The position numbers were made by a program, and so were the translations under genes. From Aquitalea aquatica (GTDB taxonomy: Bacteria > Pseudomonadota > Gammaproteobacteria > Burkholderiales > Chromobacteriaceae), in assembly GCF_013911085.1 (NCBI RefSeq), contig NZ_JACERN010000001.1, positions 114,541 through 178,540 on the forward strand: 64,000 nucleotides of DNA. The letters are read 5' to 3'. The notes beneath the pieces were generated by a model that was given only the letters and a program-made list of their open reading frames with translations, had not been told where the DNA came from and made no database searches. Shown here piece by piece: positions 19,074 to 32,086 of the stretch. Position 1 is the stretch's first letter. Each line of letters starts with the position of its first letter.

Positions 19074-19691
19074 ATGAAAAAGTGGTTGATGATGGGTTTG
19101 CTGCTGCTGAGTGGTGCTGCCAGTGCAGCATCCGAGCTGGGTAAGGACTATATGCTGATGAGCAAGCCACAGCCTGTGGCCAACCCGAAGAAAGTCGAAG
19201 TCATCGAGTTCTTCTCCTATACCTGCATCCATTGTTTCCATCTTGACCCGCTGATCACTGCCTGGGAAAAGAAAAAGCCAGCGTATGTGGATTATCGCCG
19301 CGAGCAGATTGTCTGGCAGAAGCCGATGGAGGGCTTTGCCCGACTGTTTGCCACACTGAATGTGACCGGCTCAATGGAAAAGCTCAACAGCCCGGTGTTT
19401 GATGCTGTGATGCAAAAGAAAATTAATCTGGCTGACCCAGCGATCTTGAGTGACTGGCTGAAAAAGCAACCAGGCGTGAATGTCAGCAAGTTCATGCAGA
19501 CCTATAATTCCTTCGGCATCAACAGCCAGGTTGCCCGGGCCAGCCAGATCACCCGTGCATACAATATCGAAGGTACGCCCACCATCGTGGTCAATGGCAA
19601 ATATGCACTGGCACCAGCTACGCCGGAGCGCCTGATCGAAGTGATGAATGATGTGATTGCCAAGGCCAAGGCTGAGAGCAATATCAAATAA
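19074..19691 (+). CDS. dsbA: Periplasmic thiol:disulfide interchange protein DsbA
   Basis: Introduces disulphide bonds into exported proteins. The 205-residue precursor has a signal peptide (cleavage after about residue 18, ASA|A). The thioredoxin-fold active site is C51-I-H-C54 instead of the common CPHC. The cis-proline loop is GTPTIVVNGKY. These two are the only cysteines in the mature protein. An AAGGACA ribosome-binding site precedes the ATG. Likely clients here include pilin and porin-assembly factors, an inference. Confidence 0.92.
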   Translation: MKKWLMMGLLLLSGAASAASELGKDYMLMSKPQPVANPKKVEVIEFFSYTCIHCFHLDPLITAWEKKKPAYVDYRREQIVWQKPMEGFARLFATLNVTGSMEKLNSPVFDAVMQKKINLADPAILSDWLKKQPGVNVSKFMQTYNSFGINSQVARASQITRAYNIEGTPTIVVNGKYALAPATPERLIEVMNDVIAKAKAESNIK

Positions 19692-19745
19692 GCTTGGTGT
19701 CGCAGGGGTGTCTGTGTGCTTGATTAACTAATTTTATCCAAGTGC

Positions 19746-19774
19746 TTGACGCTACCTGGCTAGTACGGTAAGAT
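19746..19774 (+). promoter_or_regulatory. Sigma-70 promoter of the initiator tRNA
   Basis: TTGACG, a 17-bp spacer, then TAAGAT. The predicted start is about 6 bp before the tRNA 5' end. Confidence 0.8.
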
Positions 19775-19786
19775 GCATTTCTCTGA

Positions 19787-19863
<77 letters not shown>

Positions 19864-19870
19864 AGTTTTC

Positions 19871-19906
19871 AAGAAAAGACCACTCGTATGAGTGGTCTTT
19901 TCTTGT
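19871..19906 (+). terminator. Terminator of the initiator tRNA
   Basis: Perfect 15-bp inverted repeat (19871-19885 with 19890-19904, loop GTAT) ending in TTTTCTT. It begins 8 bp after the tRNA CCA end. It is symmetric and could work in both directions. Confidence 0.88.
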
Positions 19907-20035
19907 GTGTGCTTGCGCACGGCAGTACATACGTTCAGTTTGCTGTTCAGAACGTATTCCCTCGAGTCATCTATTTAGGGCCATATTCTTCGGGATGTGG
20001 CCCATTCTTTTGTGATCCTAGTTCAGCGTCAATAA

Positions 20036-20059
20036 AAAAGCCGCCCGAAGGCGGCTTTT
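20036..20059 (-). terminator. Terminator of the purB unit
   Basis: Stem AAAAGCCGCC / GGCGGCTTTT with loop CGAA. On the minus strand it follows the purB stop by 16 bp and ends in a U tract from the A run at 20033-20039. Confidence 0.87.
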
Positions 20060-20075
20060 GTCATTGCTCTGCAGT

Positions 20076-22420
<2,345 letters not shown>

Positions 22421-22439
22421 GCATTTCCTTCACGTCAAG

Positions 22440-22464
22440 AAAAACGGGTGCCAGGCACCCGTTT
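22440..22464 (-). terminator. Terminator of ffh
   Basis: Stem AAACGGGTG / CACCCGTTT with loop CCAGG, lying 3 bp after the ffh stop on the minus strand. An A-rich run (22438-22444) makes the U tract. Confidence 0.83.
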
Positions 22465-22467
22465 CGC

Positions 22468-23823
22468 TTACATCCCAGGCATCATGCCCTTCATGCCACG
22501 CATCATTTTCATCAATCCGCCCTTGGCGGAGAACTGTTTCATCATCTTTTGCGTCTGCTCAAACTGGTTGAGCAGGCGGTTTACCTCTTGCACCGTCACA
22601 CCCGAACCGGCTGCAATACGGCGTTTGCGGCTGGCCTTCAACAGCTCAGGCTTGCGGCGTTCTTCCATCGTCATCGAGTTGATGATGCCCTCGATGCGGC
22701 GCATGGATTTTTCGGCCTCTGCGCCTTGAATACCCTTGGCCATCTGACCCAGTTGGCCCGGCATTTTTTCCAGCAGATTGGACATGCCACCCATTTTTTT
22801 CATCTGCTGCATCTGTGCCTTGAAGTCCTCCAGATCAAAGCCCTTGCCGGACTTCAATTTCTTGGCCATGGCGGCTGCTTCGTCCTGATCGATGCCCTTC
22901 TGGACTTCTTCAATCAGCGACAGCACATCGCCCATGCCCAAGATGCGGCTGGCGATACGATCAGGGTGGAAGGCTTCCAGCCCACTGACTTTTTCACCTA
23001 CGCCGATAAATTTGATCGGCTTGCCGGTAATGTGGCGCACGGAGAGTGCGGCACCACCACGCGAATCACCGTCCATCTTGGTTAGGATGACACCAGTCAG
23101 CGGCAGGGCCTCATTAAAAGCCTGTGCAGTATTAACTGCATCCTGGCCCTGCATCGCATCAACGACAAACAGGGTTTCTACCGGATTGATGGCGGCGTGC
23201 ACGGCCTTGATTTCCGCCATCATGGCTTCGTCGATGGCTAGGCGACCGGCTGTATCGACCATCAGCACATCAAAGAAGTGACGCTTGGCATGATCAACAG
23301 CAGCACGGGCGATATCGACAGGTTTCTGCTGGCCATCCGAGGGGAACCACTCAACGCCGACTTGCTCGGCCAACAGCTTCAACTGCTCAATGGCTGCGGG
23401 GCGGTATACGTCGGCCGATACCACCAAGATCTTTTTCTTCTGCGTTTCTTTCAGCAGTTTGGCCAGCTTGCCCACTGTGGTGGTTTTACCTGCACCCTGC
23501 AAACCAGCCATCAGCACAATGGCGGGTGGAACGGCGGCCAGATTGAGGGCGTCGTTTTTTTCACCCATCAATTTGACGAGTTCGTCATTGACCACACCAA
23601 CCAGAGCCTGACCTGGTGTCAGGCTGCCCATGACCTCCTGGCCAAGGGCGCGTTCCTTTATCTGGGCGATGAAGGATTTGACGACAGGTAGTGCAACGTC
23701 GGCCTCCAGCAAGGCCATGCGAACTTCGCGCAAGGCATCCTGGATATTGCTTTCGGTCAGGCGGGCATTGCCGCGCAGATTCTTGATGACGCCGGACAGG
23801 CGGTTGGTCAGGTTGTCTAGCAT
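22468..23823 (-). CDS. ffh: Signal recognition particle protein Ffh
   Basis: GTPase that with 4.5S RNA delivers membrane proteins co-translationally to FtsY. 451 residues. The N domain is about 1-85. The G domain has GLQGAGKTTT (107-116), DTAGRLAIDEAMM and TKMDGDSRGGAALS. The methionine-rich M domain (about 320-451) ends in GGLMKMMRGMKGMMPGM. All parts are standard. The gene stands alone, divergent from the YpjD-like gene. Confidence 0.97.
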   Translation of the reverse strand: MLDNLTNRLSGVIKNLRGNARLTESNIQDALREVRMALLEADVALPVVKSFIAQIKERALGQEVMGSLTPGQALVGVVNDELVKLMGEKNDALNLAAVPPAIVLMAGLQGAGKTTTVGKLAKLLKETQKKKILVVSADVYRPAAIEQLKLLAEQVGVEWFPSDGQQKPVDIARAAVDHAKRHFFDVLMVDTAGRLAIDEAMMAEIKAVHAAINPVETLFVVDAMQGQDAVNTAQAFNEALPLTGVILTKMDGDSRGGAALSVRHITGKPIKFIGVGEKVSGLEAFHPDRIASRILGMGDVLSLIEEVQKGIDQDEAAAMAKKLKSGKGFDLEDFKAQMQQMKKMGGMSNLLEKMPGQLGQMAKGIQGAEAEKSMRRIEGIINSMTMEERRKPELLKASRKRRIAAGSGVTVQEVNRLLNQFEQTQKMMKQFSAKGGLMKMMRGMKGMMPGM

Positions 23824-23931
23824 GCTGAGTCCTTCTGTCTGCCAACGAGGGACAGGTTGGTGTAGACTTTCAAACTGTCGATTTTACCACGAGCTGCCGG
23901 GTTGACGCCCGCAAATGATGGCGCTAACACC

Positions 23932-24753
23932 ATGACTGCTTTTATTTTTGTTCTGACAATCCTGCTCATCTTCGCCTATGGCGGCCTTTCCTGGCACTTT
24001 ATCGGTAACTGGAAAGGTGTTGCCAGTTTGCCGCGCAACCCCCGGTTTGAGCATACCCTGTTGGGTATCATCTTGTTATTGCATGCCTATGCCGTTATGT
24101 CGCCACTGTCAGAAGGCAGCATGATTTCACTGGGGGTAGGCCGTGCCTTATCAGTAGTCGTGTGGATGATGCTGGTGATTTACTGGACCTGCAGCTTCTT
24201 TTATCGAGTGGAAGGACTGCAACTGTTCATGATGCCGCTGGCCATGGCGACGCTGGGATTCGCGCTGGCTTTCCCTGGTGAGCACATCATGCATGACCTG
24301 GGCAACCCGGCTTTTGCCCTGCATGTATTGGTATCCATTGTGGCTTACAGTCTATTTGCCATTGCTGCCTTGCTGGCCGTACTGATGCTGTTTCTAGAAA
24401 AGGCATTGCATGACAAGCGCTGGTTGTCTCTGGTACGACAATTGCCACCATTGCTGTCGTTGGAAAAAATGATGTTCCAAGTAATTGGCATTGGATTCAT
24501 CTTGCTCACAGTGTCTCTGCTAACGGGAGTGCTCTTTTCGGAAGAGGTGTTTGGCAAGGCCGTGGCCCTGAGCCATAAGACGGTTTTTTCCGTTATTTCC
24601 TGGCTATTGTTTGCCGCATTATTGCTGGGGCGTCACTTCAAGGGGTGGCGTGGCAAGGTGGCCATACGCTGGGCATTAGCCGGTTTCGCGGCTTTGCTAT
24701 TGGCGTATATCGGCAGCAAAATGGTATTGGAGTTGTTGTTGCATCGTGCATGA
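23932..24753 (+). CDS. Cytochrome c assembly family membrane protein (YpjD/CcsA-like)
   Basis: Polytopic membrane protein of 273 residues with eight predicted helices, of the CcsA/HemX-like cytochrome C assembly family. The part with FALHVLVSIVAYSLFAIAAL and the C-terminal ALSHKTVFSVISWLLFAALLLGRHFKGWRGK matches E. coli YpjD, which is also encoded beside ffh. I use ATG 23932; a TTG at 23902 would add ten residues of non-membrane sequence. Its exact job is unknown, and the family's haem-handling link is from homology only. Confidence 0.8.
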   Translation: MTAFIFVLTILLIFAYGGLSWHFIGNWKGVASLPRNPRFEHTLLGIILLLHAYAVMSPLSEGSMISLGVGRALSVVVWMMLVIYWTCSFFYRVEGLQLFMMPLAMATLGFALAFPGEHIMHDLGNPAFALHVLVSIVAYSLFAIAALLAVLMLFLEKALHDKRWLSLVRQLPPLLSLEKMMFQVIGIGFILLTVSLLTGVLFSEEVFGKAVALSHKTVFSVISWLLFAALLLGRHFKGWRGKVAIRWALAGFAALLLAYIGSKMVLELLLHRA

Positions 24754-24817
24754 TCAAGTCGTTGTCGCGAGTTCTATTCTTTGTCATCGCTTTTACTTAG
24801 TAATGAGGAGCAGCTTC

Positions 24818-25171
24818 ATGAAAAAACTGTTTGCCATGATTGTTGGTCTGTTGTTTATCTGCGCTTCTGCCTTTGCTGCTGTCAATATCAATACGGCAAC
24901 TCAGCAGCAGCTGGAGTCTCTCAATGGTATCGGACCAGTCAAGGCTAAGGCGATCGTCGATTACCGAACCAAGAATGGTGCCTTCAAGTCGGTGGATGAC
25001 TTGAAGAAAGTATCAGGTATCGGTGACAAAACGTTGGAAAAGCTGCGTAAGGACATTGCTGTTAGCGGGGCCAGTACTGTGCCGGCTGCGGTGCCAGCGA
25101 AGGCCGCTGCTCCGGCAGGCAAGCCGGTAGCGGCCAAGAAAGAGGCCTCCAAACCAGCGGTAAAGAAATAA
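24818..25171 (+). CDS. ComEA-like secreted helix-hairpin-helix DNA-binding protein
   Basis: 117-residue exported protein. A signal peptide (MKKLFAMIVGLLFICASAFA) is followed by a double helix-hairpin-helix domain, VNINTATQQQLESLNGIGPVKA and FKSVDDLKKVSGIGDKTLEKL. A lysine/alanine/proline-rich tail follows. ComEA binds incoming DNA in the periplasm during transformation, and the small single-domain form is typical of Gram-negatives. The ATG 24818 has a GAGGAG ribosome-binding site; upstream in-frame Met codons lack one. A strong hairpin terminator follows. Confidence 0.85.
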   Translation: MKKLFAMIVGLLFICASAFAAVNINTATQQQLESLNGIGPVKAKAIVDYRTKNGAFKSVDDLKKVSGIGDKTLEKLRKDIAVSGASTVPAAVPAKAAAPAGKPVAAKKEASKPAVKK

Positions 25172-25182
25172 GCATTGCTAGC

Positions 25183-25218
25183 AAACAACAAAGCGCCCTG
25201 TGGGGCGCTTTGTTGTTT
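25183..25218. terminator. Bidirectional terminator between the ComEA-like gene and phrB
   Basis: Perfect 16-bp stem (25183-25198 and 25203-25218, loop TGTG) with GCGCCC core and T/A-rich arms. It is the shared end of two convergent genes, lying 12 bp after one stop and 3 bp from the other. Confidence 0.92.
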
Positions 25219-25220
25219 AT

Positions 25221-26618
25221 CTAGGTCTTGTTCTTGTCAAATAGTTGCAAGGCTCGTTGGCGCTGTACTGCATGGTCCACGATCGGGGCTGGGTAGTCGT
25301 GTTGCAACTTGAAGCCCAAGGGTGGATTTTTAGCGAGCCAGGGGGCGTGAATGTCCTTGTTGTTAAACGATCCCAGTTCCGGCACATAGCGCCGGATGAA
25401 CTTGCCTTCGGGGTCGAATTTTTCCGATTGCGTTACCGGGTTGAAAATACGGAAGTAAGGCTGTGCGTCGCAGCCGGTAGATGCCGCCCACTGCCAGCCG
25501 CCGTTGTTGGCTGCCTGGTCAAAGTCCAGCAAGGTCTCGGCAAAGTAGGCTTCACCCCAGCGCCAGTCAATCAGCAAGTCTTTGACCAGAAAGCTGGCAG
25601 TGATCATACGCAGGCGGTTGTGCATATAACCGGTTTGCTTCAATTGCCGCATGGCCGCATCCACGATGGGATAGCCGGTTTGCCCCTCTTGCCAAGCCGC
25701 AAACCACTCCTGCGAGTTCTCAAATTGCAGTTGGCGGTATTCTTCCTTAAAGCTGTTGCCCACTACGTGTGGAAAATGCCATAGCAGCTGTTGGTAGAAG
25801 TCGCGCCAGATTAGCTCTCCCAGCCAGCATTCTGCTCCCTCTCCCCCCTGTTGCCAGGCAAACTGTGCCAATTTACGGATGGAAATAGTGCCAAAGCGTA
25901 AATGCGTTGACAGATAAGAGACGCCCTTCGTTGCAGGAAAGTCACGCCAGCTCTTGTAATGAGTGATACGCAATATGAAGTCGGCAAACAGTTGATCTGC
26001 AGCCTCACCTCCGGCTTGCAAAGCGGAGTTTGTACGCTTGAAACCGAGGGTTTCAAGCGATGGTGAGGGTGGAGCTTGCCAGCACGCCAGCTGTTTCAGC
26101 CGGTTTTGACTGGGGTAGGCTTGAACAAAGAATGGATCCAGCCGTTTTAGCCAAGCATTCTTATAAGGTGTGAACACGGTATAAGGACGGCCAGCTGCAG
26201 TTAACACCTCATCGGTTTCAAAAATCACCTGATCCTTGAATAGTTCCAGCTGTCCCGACTGTTGTGCAAGCTGTTCGGCCACCTGTTTGTCACGCGATAT
26301 CGCCGCCGGCTCGTAGTCCCGGTTGGCGAAAACCCGGCGTGCTCCCCATTGCTCCGCCAGATTCGGAATGATGTCCTGTGCTCTGCCATGAGCCACATAC
26401 AAATCACTACCGGCAGCCTGAAGCCTTTGCCGCAGGGCCTCGACGCAGTCCCAGATGAAAGCGATGCGTCGGTCTGCTGCCGGCAGGGCAGCCAGTATGT
26501 CGGTATCAAACACAAAAACACAGCGTACAGCAGCACCGGACTTTAATGCGTGGAAGAGGCCGGCATTGTCATCAATACGCAAGTCTCGGCGGAACCAGAA
26601 AATATGTGTTTGAGGCAT
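25221..26618 (-). CDS. phrB: Deoxyribodipyrimidine photo-lyase
   Basis: Light-driven repair of cyclobutane pyrimidine dimers, 465 residues. The N-terminal alpha/beta antenna domain starts IFWFRRDLRIDDNAGL. The C-terminal FAD domain contains GELIWRDFYQQLLWHFPHVV, the TGYPIVDAAMRQLKQTGYMHNRLRM stretch and DQAANNGGWQWAASTGCDAQPYFRIFNP. These fit the class I CPD photolyase group. It is a monocistronic gene, convergent with the ComEA-like gene. Confidence 0.93.
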   Translation of the reverse strand: MPQTHIFWFRRDLRIDDNAGLFHALKSGAAVRCVFVFDTDILAALPAADRRIAFIWDCVEALRQRLQAAGSDLYVAHGRAQDIIPNLAEQWGARRVFANRDYEPAAISRDKQVAEQLAQQSGQLELFKDQVIFETDEVLTAAGRPYTVFTPYKNAWLKRLDPFFVQAYPSQNRLKQLACWQAPPSPSLETLGFKRTNSALQAGGEAADQLFADFILRITHYKSWRDFPATKGVSYLSTHLRFGTISIRKLAQFAWQQGGEGAECWLGELIWRDFYQQLLWHFPHVVGNSFKEEYRQLQFENSQEWFAAWQEGQTGYPIVDAAMRQLKQTGYMHNRLRMITASFLVKDLLIDWRWGEAYFAETLLDFDQAANNGGWQWAASTGCDAQPYFRIFNPVTQSEKFDPEGKFIRRYVPELGSFNNKDIHAPWLAKNPPLGFKLQHDYPAPIVDHAVQRQRALQLFDKNKT

Positions 26619-26958
26619 GGATATGCTCGGTCTTGTTGGTATGTTTAAGGGGGATCATGCAATTTTTCATCATTTTTGCAACACATTCTGATGTGTGTTG
26701 TATTTTTGGTTTGATGGTTTGTGCTGGTTTTTTTCTTTATTTATCTATAAAAATCAATGTCTTGTTGTGTTTTTTTGTTTGCTGTGACGAGGGCCGCTCC
26801 GAACGGCCTGCTGCGATGTTTTGTATTTTTGCAACGAGCGCTTTATATTTCAGCCAGCAACTAGCCGATCAATCGGCAGTGAAAAAATGTCCGGGAGCCT
26901 CAGTAGTAAGGGGCAATCTAACAGGACTACATTAAACTGACTTCGAAAGGAATTAGCG
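26619..26958. other. 340-bp AT-rich intergenic region upstream of the porin
   Basis: No gene is supported here. The stretch 26650-26790 is unusually T-rich for this genome. It holds a small inverted repeat, CAACACA ... TGTGTTG at about 26680-26701. Such regions upstream of major porins often carry binding sites for global regulators. I could not pick a convincing -35/-10 pair. The porin's GAAAGGA ribosome-binding site is at its right end. Confidence 0.5.
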
Positions 26959-28041
26959 ATGAACAAGAAGCTGATCGCCCTGGCTCTGGCCGCTCTGCCG
27001 GTAGCCCACGCAATGGCTGATGTAACCATTTACGGCACCATCGAAGCCGATATGGAAAGCAGCAAGACTTTTGCTGCAAACAAGGCAGCTGGTAACAGTG
27101 GCAACCTGAAGTCCATTACCCGTATTGACGATACCGGCTCCCTGATCGGTTTCAAGGGTAACGAAGATCTGGGTAACGGTCTGAAGGCTATCTGGCAGGT
27201 TGAGCAAGGCCTGAATATCGACGGTACTACCGGTGATAATTCTGGTAATGGTTATAGCAATTCCTTCGCAACCCGTGATTCTTTCGTTGGCCTGCAAGGT
27301 GCTTTCGGTAAGGTACGTCTGGGTAAACTGAGTACCTTCCTGAATTCGGATGCCGGCGCACCGGATGCTTGGATCTATGGCAACCAAGGCGTTAATGGTC
27401 TGTCTTACAGCTCCATCAATCAGCTGGATACACGTGTAAACAACGCTATCCGCTACGATATCCCCGAATTCGTTGCTGGTCTGAGCGGTGCTGTAGTTTA
27501 TGGCGTAGATGAGTCCAACGTAAACAACAAGCAAAACCAGTGGAGTGTTGGTGCTAGTTACACCAATTCCGGCTACTTTGGCACATTTGGTTATGTTCGT
27601 ACTGCCAATGCCATTGGTACTGACAAGGCTTCCAACTACTGGCGTGTTGAAGGTGGCTACAACGCCAATAACATCCTTGCTGCTGCTTACTATGGTCATT
27701 CCAAGCTGGGTTCTGATGTTATTTCTAACAACTTTGCTGGATCGACTACCGTTGGTACTTCCGGTGTATCCCACAAGGAAGCTGGTCTGACCCTGGGTTA
27801 TACCATGGGTGCTATCACCCCGAAATTCTCCTACGGCCGCGTATGGGGTGCTTCGGTTGAAGGTGGTTCGGATATCAAGGGTCACTTGAATCAGTACGTA
27901 CTGGGTGCTGACTATGCTCTGAGCAAGCGTACTACTGCTTACGCTTCTTACGGCTATGTTCAAAATACCTATCGTGATGCAACTGACAGCAAATACTCCA
28001 ACGAGCACACTGTTGCTGTTGGCGTTCAGCACAAGTTCTAA
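26959..28041 (+). CDS. General porin (Gram-negative trimeric beta-barrel)
   Basis: Outer-membrane diffusion porin, 360-residue precursor. The signal peptide is MNKKLIALALAALPVAHAMA, then DVTIYGTIEADMES, the usual first strand of Neisseria/Burkholderia-type porins. Conserved internal segments are SLIGFKGNEDLGNGLKAIWQVEQ (loop 1 and strand) and TRDSFVGLQGAFGKVRLGKLST. The last strand ends HTVAVGVQHKF with the C-terminal phenylalanine read by the BAM complex. Codon use (many GCT, GGT and AAC codons) suggests high expression. The gene is monocistronic. Confidence 0.93.
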   Translation: MNKKLIALALAALPVAHAMADVTIYGTIEADMESSKTFAANKAAGNSGNLKSITRIDDTGSLIGFKGNEDLGNGLKAIWQVEQGLNIDGTTGDNSGNGYSNSFATRDSFVGLQGAFGKVRLGKLSTFLNSDAGAPDAWIYGNQGVNGLSYSSINQLDTRVNNAIRYDIPEFVAGLSGAVVYGVDESNVNNKQNQWSVGASYTNSGYFGTFGYVRTANAIGTDKASNYWRVEGGYNANNILAAAYYGHSKLGSDVISNNFAGSTTVGTSGVSHKEAGLTLGYTMGAITPKFSYGRVWGASVEGGSDIKGHLNQYVLGADYALSKRTTAYASYGYVQNTYRDATDSKYSNEHTVAVGVQHKF

Positions 28042-28067
28042 TTCTCGCTTAGAGAGTTAAGCTTAAG

Positions 28068-28097
28068 AAAAAGGACTGCTTCGGCAGTCCTTTTTTT
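28068..28097 (+). terminator. Rho-independent terminator of the porin gene
   Basis: Stem AAAAAGGACTGC / GCAGTCCTTTTT with a TTCG tetraloop and T7 run, 26 bp after the porin stop. Confidence 0.94.
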
Positions 28098-28263
28098 ATG
28101 GCTGAGTTGCGGGGGAATGGAGGCGTATTGATTTGTGCCGAATTCGCCGGCTTCTGTTGGTCGCTGACTGTGCTGCCACTTTGTGCAACCTGCGCATATA
28201 ATGCCTGCAGGATCGTGTGCACTGCTCTGAGCTAGCGGTGCTGAGAATAGACAAAGGGATTTT

Positions 28264-29976
<1,713 letters not shown>

Positions 29977-29993
29977 GTAGAAGAAAGACAAGC

Positions 29994-31214
29994 ATGGCGA
30001 CCGTGGCTAAAAAGACAAATCCGGGGTTTATCTGGGAGTGGGAAGGCAAGGACCGATCCGGCAAGGTGATCCGTGGCGAGTTGCGTGCGGAAACCGAGGC
30101 GGTTGCCAAGACGCAATTACGGCGGCAGGGTATCAATGTCCTCAAGGTAAAGCGCCGGCGCAGCGGCTTTGGTCGCAAGATTACCGAAAAAGACATCACG
30201 CTGTTTACCCGCCAGCTCTCTACCATGATGCGGGCTGGTGTGCCCTTGCTGCAGGCATTTGATATTACAGCTAAGGGGCATGGTAATCCGGCCGTGACCA
30301 AAATGCTGCTGGAAGTCCGTGCTGATGTGGAGACGGGTCTGTCACTGGCTGAAGCCTTTCGCAAGAAGCCGCTGTATTTCGACAAGTTGTTCTGCAATCT
30401 GATTGCCGCAGGTGAAACCGGTGGCGTGCTGGATTCTTTGCTCGACAAGCTGGCCACCTATAAAGAAAAAGTGATGGCGATCAAGGGCAAGATCAAATCT
30501 GCCATGATCTACCCGACTGCAATCATCGCTACCGCCTTTATCATCACTGCGGTCATCATGATTTACGTAATTCCAGCGTTCAAAGACTTGTTCTCCAGCT
30601 TTGGTGCTGACTTGCCTGCGCCGACATTGGTGGTGATCTGGTTGTCGGATTTCTTCGTTCATTGGTGGTGGCTGATTTTCGGTTCCATCTTTGGTGGCAT
30701 TTTTTCTTTCTTTTATGCTTTCAAGCGCACTCCCAAGCTGCAGGAGCAATTTGATCGCATCTTGCTGAAGCTGCCGGTGATCGGAAACATCATCCGCAAA
30801 GCCACCATTGCCCGCTGGACGCGTACCTTGTCCACCTTGTTTGCGGCTGGAGTGCCCTTGGTCGAAGCGCTGGATTCGGTGGGCGGTGCCTCGGGTAATC
30901 AGGTCTATAGCGAAGCAACCAAGCTGATTCAGAATGATGTCAGCGCCGGTTCCAGCCTGAGTTATTCCATGCAGCGTACCGGCTTGTTTCCCAATATGGT
31001 GTTGCAGATGACGTCGATCGGCGAGGAGTCCGGCTCCCTTGACCAGATGCTCGACAAGATTGCCGACTTTTATGAAGAGGAAGTCGACAATGCGGTGGCC
31101 TCGCTTTCCAGTCTGCTGGAGCCGGCCATCATGGTGATTCTGGGTGTATTGATTGGCGGTCTGGTCATCGCCATGTACATGCCGATTTTCAAGATGGGTC
31201 AGGTGGTAGGTTAA
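29994..31214 (+). CDS. pilC: Type IV pilus inner-membrane platform protein PilC
   Basis: Polytopic platform protein that couples PilB rotation to pilin assembly, 406 residues. Two T2SSF domains are visible (about 65-190 and 270-395). Each contains the family pattern, FTRQLSTMMRAGVPLLQAF and WTRTLSTLFAAGVPLVEAL. There are three membrane segments. The C-terminus LEPAIMVILGVLIGGLVIAMYMPIF is typical. It follows pilB by 17 bp. Confidence 0.95.
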   Translation: MATVAKKTNPGFIWEWEGKDRSGKVIRGELRAETEAVAKTQLRRQGINVLKVKRRRSGFGRKITEKDITLFTRQLSTMMRAGVPLLQAFDITAKGHGNPAVTKMLLEVRADVETGLSLAEAFRKKPLYFDKLFCNLIAAGETGGVLDSLLDKLATYKEKVMAIKGKIKSAMIYPTAIIATAFIITAVIMIYVIPAFKDLFSSFGADLPAPTLVVIWLSDFFVHWWWLIFGSIFGGIFSFFYAFKRTPKLQEQFDRILLKLPVIGNIIRKATIARWTRTLSTLFAAGVPLVEALDSVGGASGNQVYSEATKLIQNDVSAGSSLSYSMQRTGLFPNMVLQMTSIGEESGSLDQMLDKIADFYEEEVDNAVASLSSLLEPAIMVILGVLIGGLVIAMYMPIFKMGQVVG

Positions 31215-31216
31215 GC

Positions 31217-32086
31217 ATGACTGAAATGGCAAGTGTATTTGCTGGCAATGCCGGCTTGCTGGTCGTGGTGGTATTGCTGTTCGGTTTGCTGGTTGGCAGC
31301 TTTCTCAATGTGGTGATTCACCGTTTGCCCAAGATGATGGAGCTGGGCTGGCAGCAGGAGTGTGATGCCTATCTGGGGCGGGAGCCTACGGCGCAGCCCA
31401 AGTACAATCTACTGGTGCCCGCATCGCATTGCCCGGTGTGCCGGCAAGAGGTTCGCCCCTGGCAGAATATTCCCTTACTGAGTTATGCCTTGCTGCGTGG
31501 TCGCTGCCATGGCTGCAGTACGGCGATCAGTTTGCGTTACCCTGCGGTGGAGTTGCTCACTGCTGTGTTATTTGCACTACTCGCTTGGCATTATGGCTGG
31601 AGCGTGCAACTGCCTGCCTACTTGGCGCTGACGGCGGTACTGGTCGCTCTCACCTTTATTGATGCCGATACCCAGTTGTTGCCGGATAGCTTGACGCTAC
31701 CCTTGCTGTGGGCCGGCTTGCTGTTCAATCTGCTGACCGGCACGGTAGCACTGTCCGATGCTGTGCTGGGGGCAATGGCTGGTTATCTGAGCCTGTGGCT
31801 GGTGTACTGGTTGTTCAAGCTGGCTACCGGCAAGGAGGGGATGGGCTATGGCGACTTCAAATTGCTGGCAGCCTTCGGTGCCTGGCTGGGCTGGAGCATG
31901 TTGCCGCTCATCATCCTGCTGTCTTCACTGGTAGGGGCGGTGGTCGGGATTGTACTGATTTTGCTGGCGCGCATGGGGCGTGGGCAGGCTTTACCGTTTG
32001 GTCCTTATCTGGCTGCAGCCGGTTGGATTGCCTTGCTGTGGGGGCAGGATATTGTCAGTTGGTATCTGGGCATCTATGCCCATTGA
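31217..32086 (+). CDS. pilD: Prepilin peptidase / N-methyltransferase PilD
   Basis: Bifunctional inner-membrane aspartic protease that removes prepilin leader peptides and methylates the new N-terminus. 289 residues, about eight transmembrane helices. The zinc-binding methylase part has paired cysteines C72/C75 and C97/C100. The catalytic aspartates are in DADTQLLPDSLTLP and GMGYGDFKLLAAFGAWLG. It starts 2 bp after pilC and overlaps coaE by 11 bp, so all are one operon. Confidence 0.95.
   Translation: MTEMASVFAGNAGLLVVVVLLFGLLVGSFLNVVIHRLPKMMELGWQQECDAYLGREPTAQPKYNLLVPASHCPVCRQEVRPWQNIPLLSYALLRGRCHGCSTAISLRYPAVELLTAVLFALLAWHYGWSVQLPAYLALTAVLVALTFIDADTQLLPDSLTLPLLWAGLLFNLLTGTVALSDAVLGAMAGYLSLWLVYWLFKLATGKEGMGYGDFKLLAAFGAWLGWSMLPLIILLSSLVGAVVGIVLILLARMGRGQALPFGPYLAAAGWIALLWGQDIVSWYLGIYAH

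Noticed and set aside
26546..26935. 129-residue open frame upstream of the porin
   Set aside because: Begins inside phrB on the other strand and runs through AT-rich intergenic DNA. It is cysteine- and phenylalanine-rich low-complexity sequence with no ribosome-binding site.
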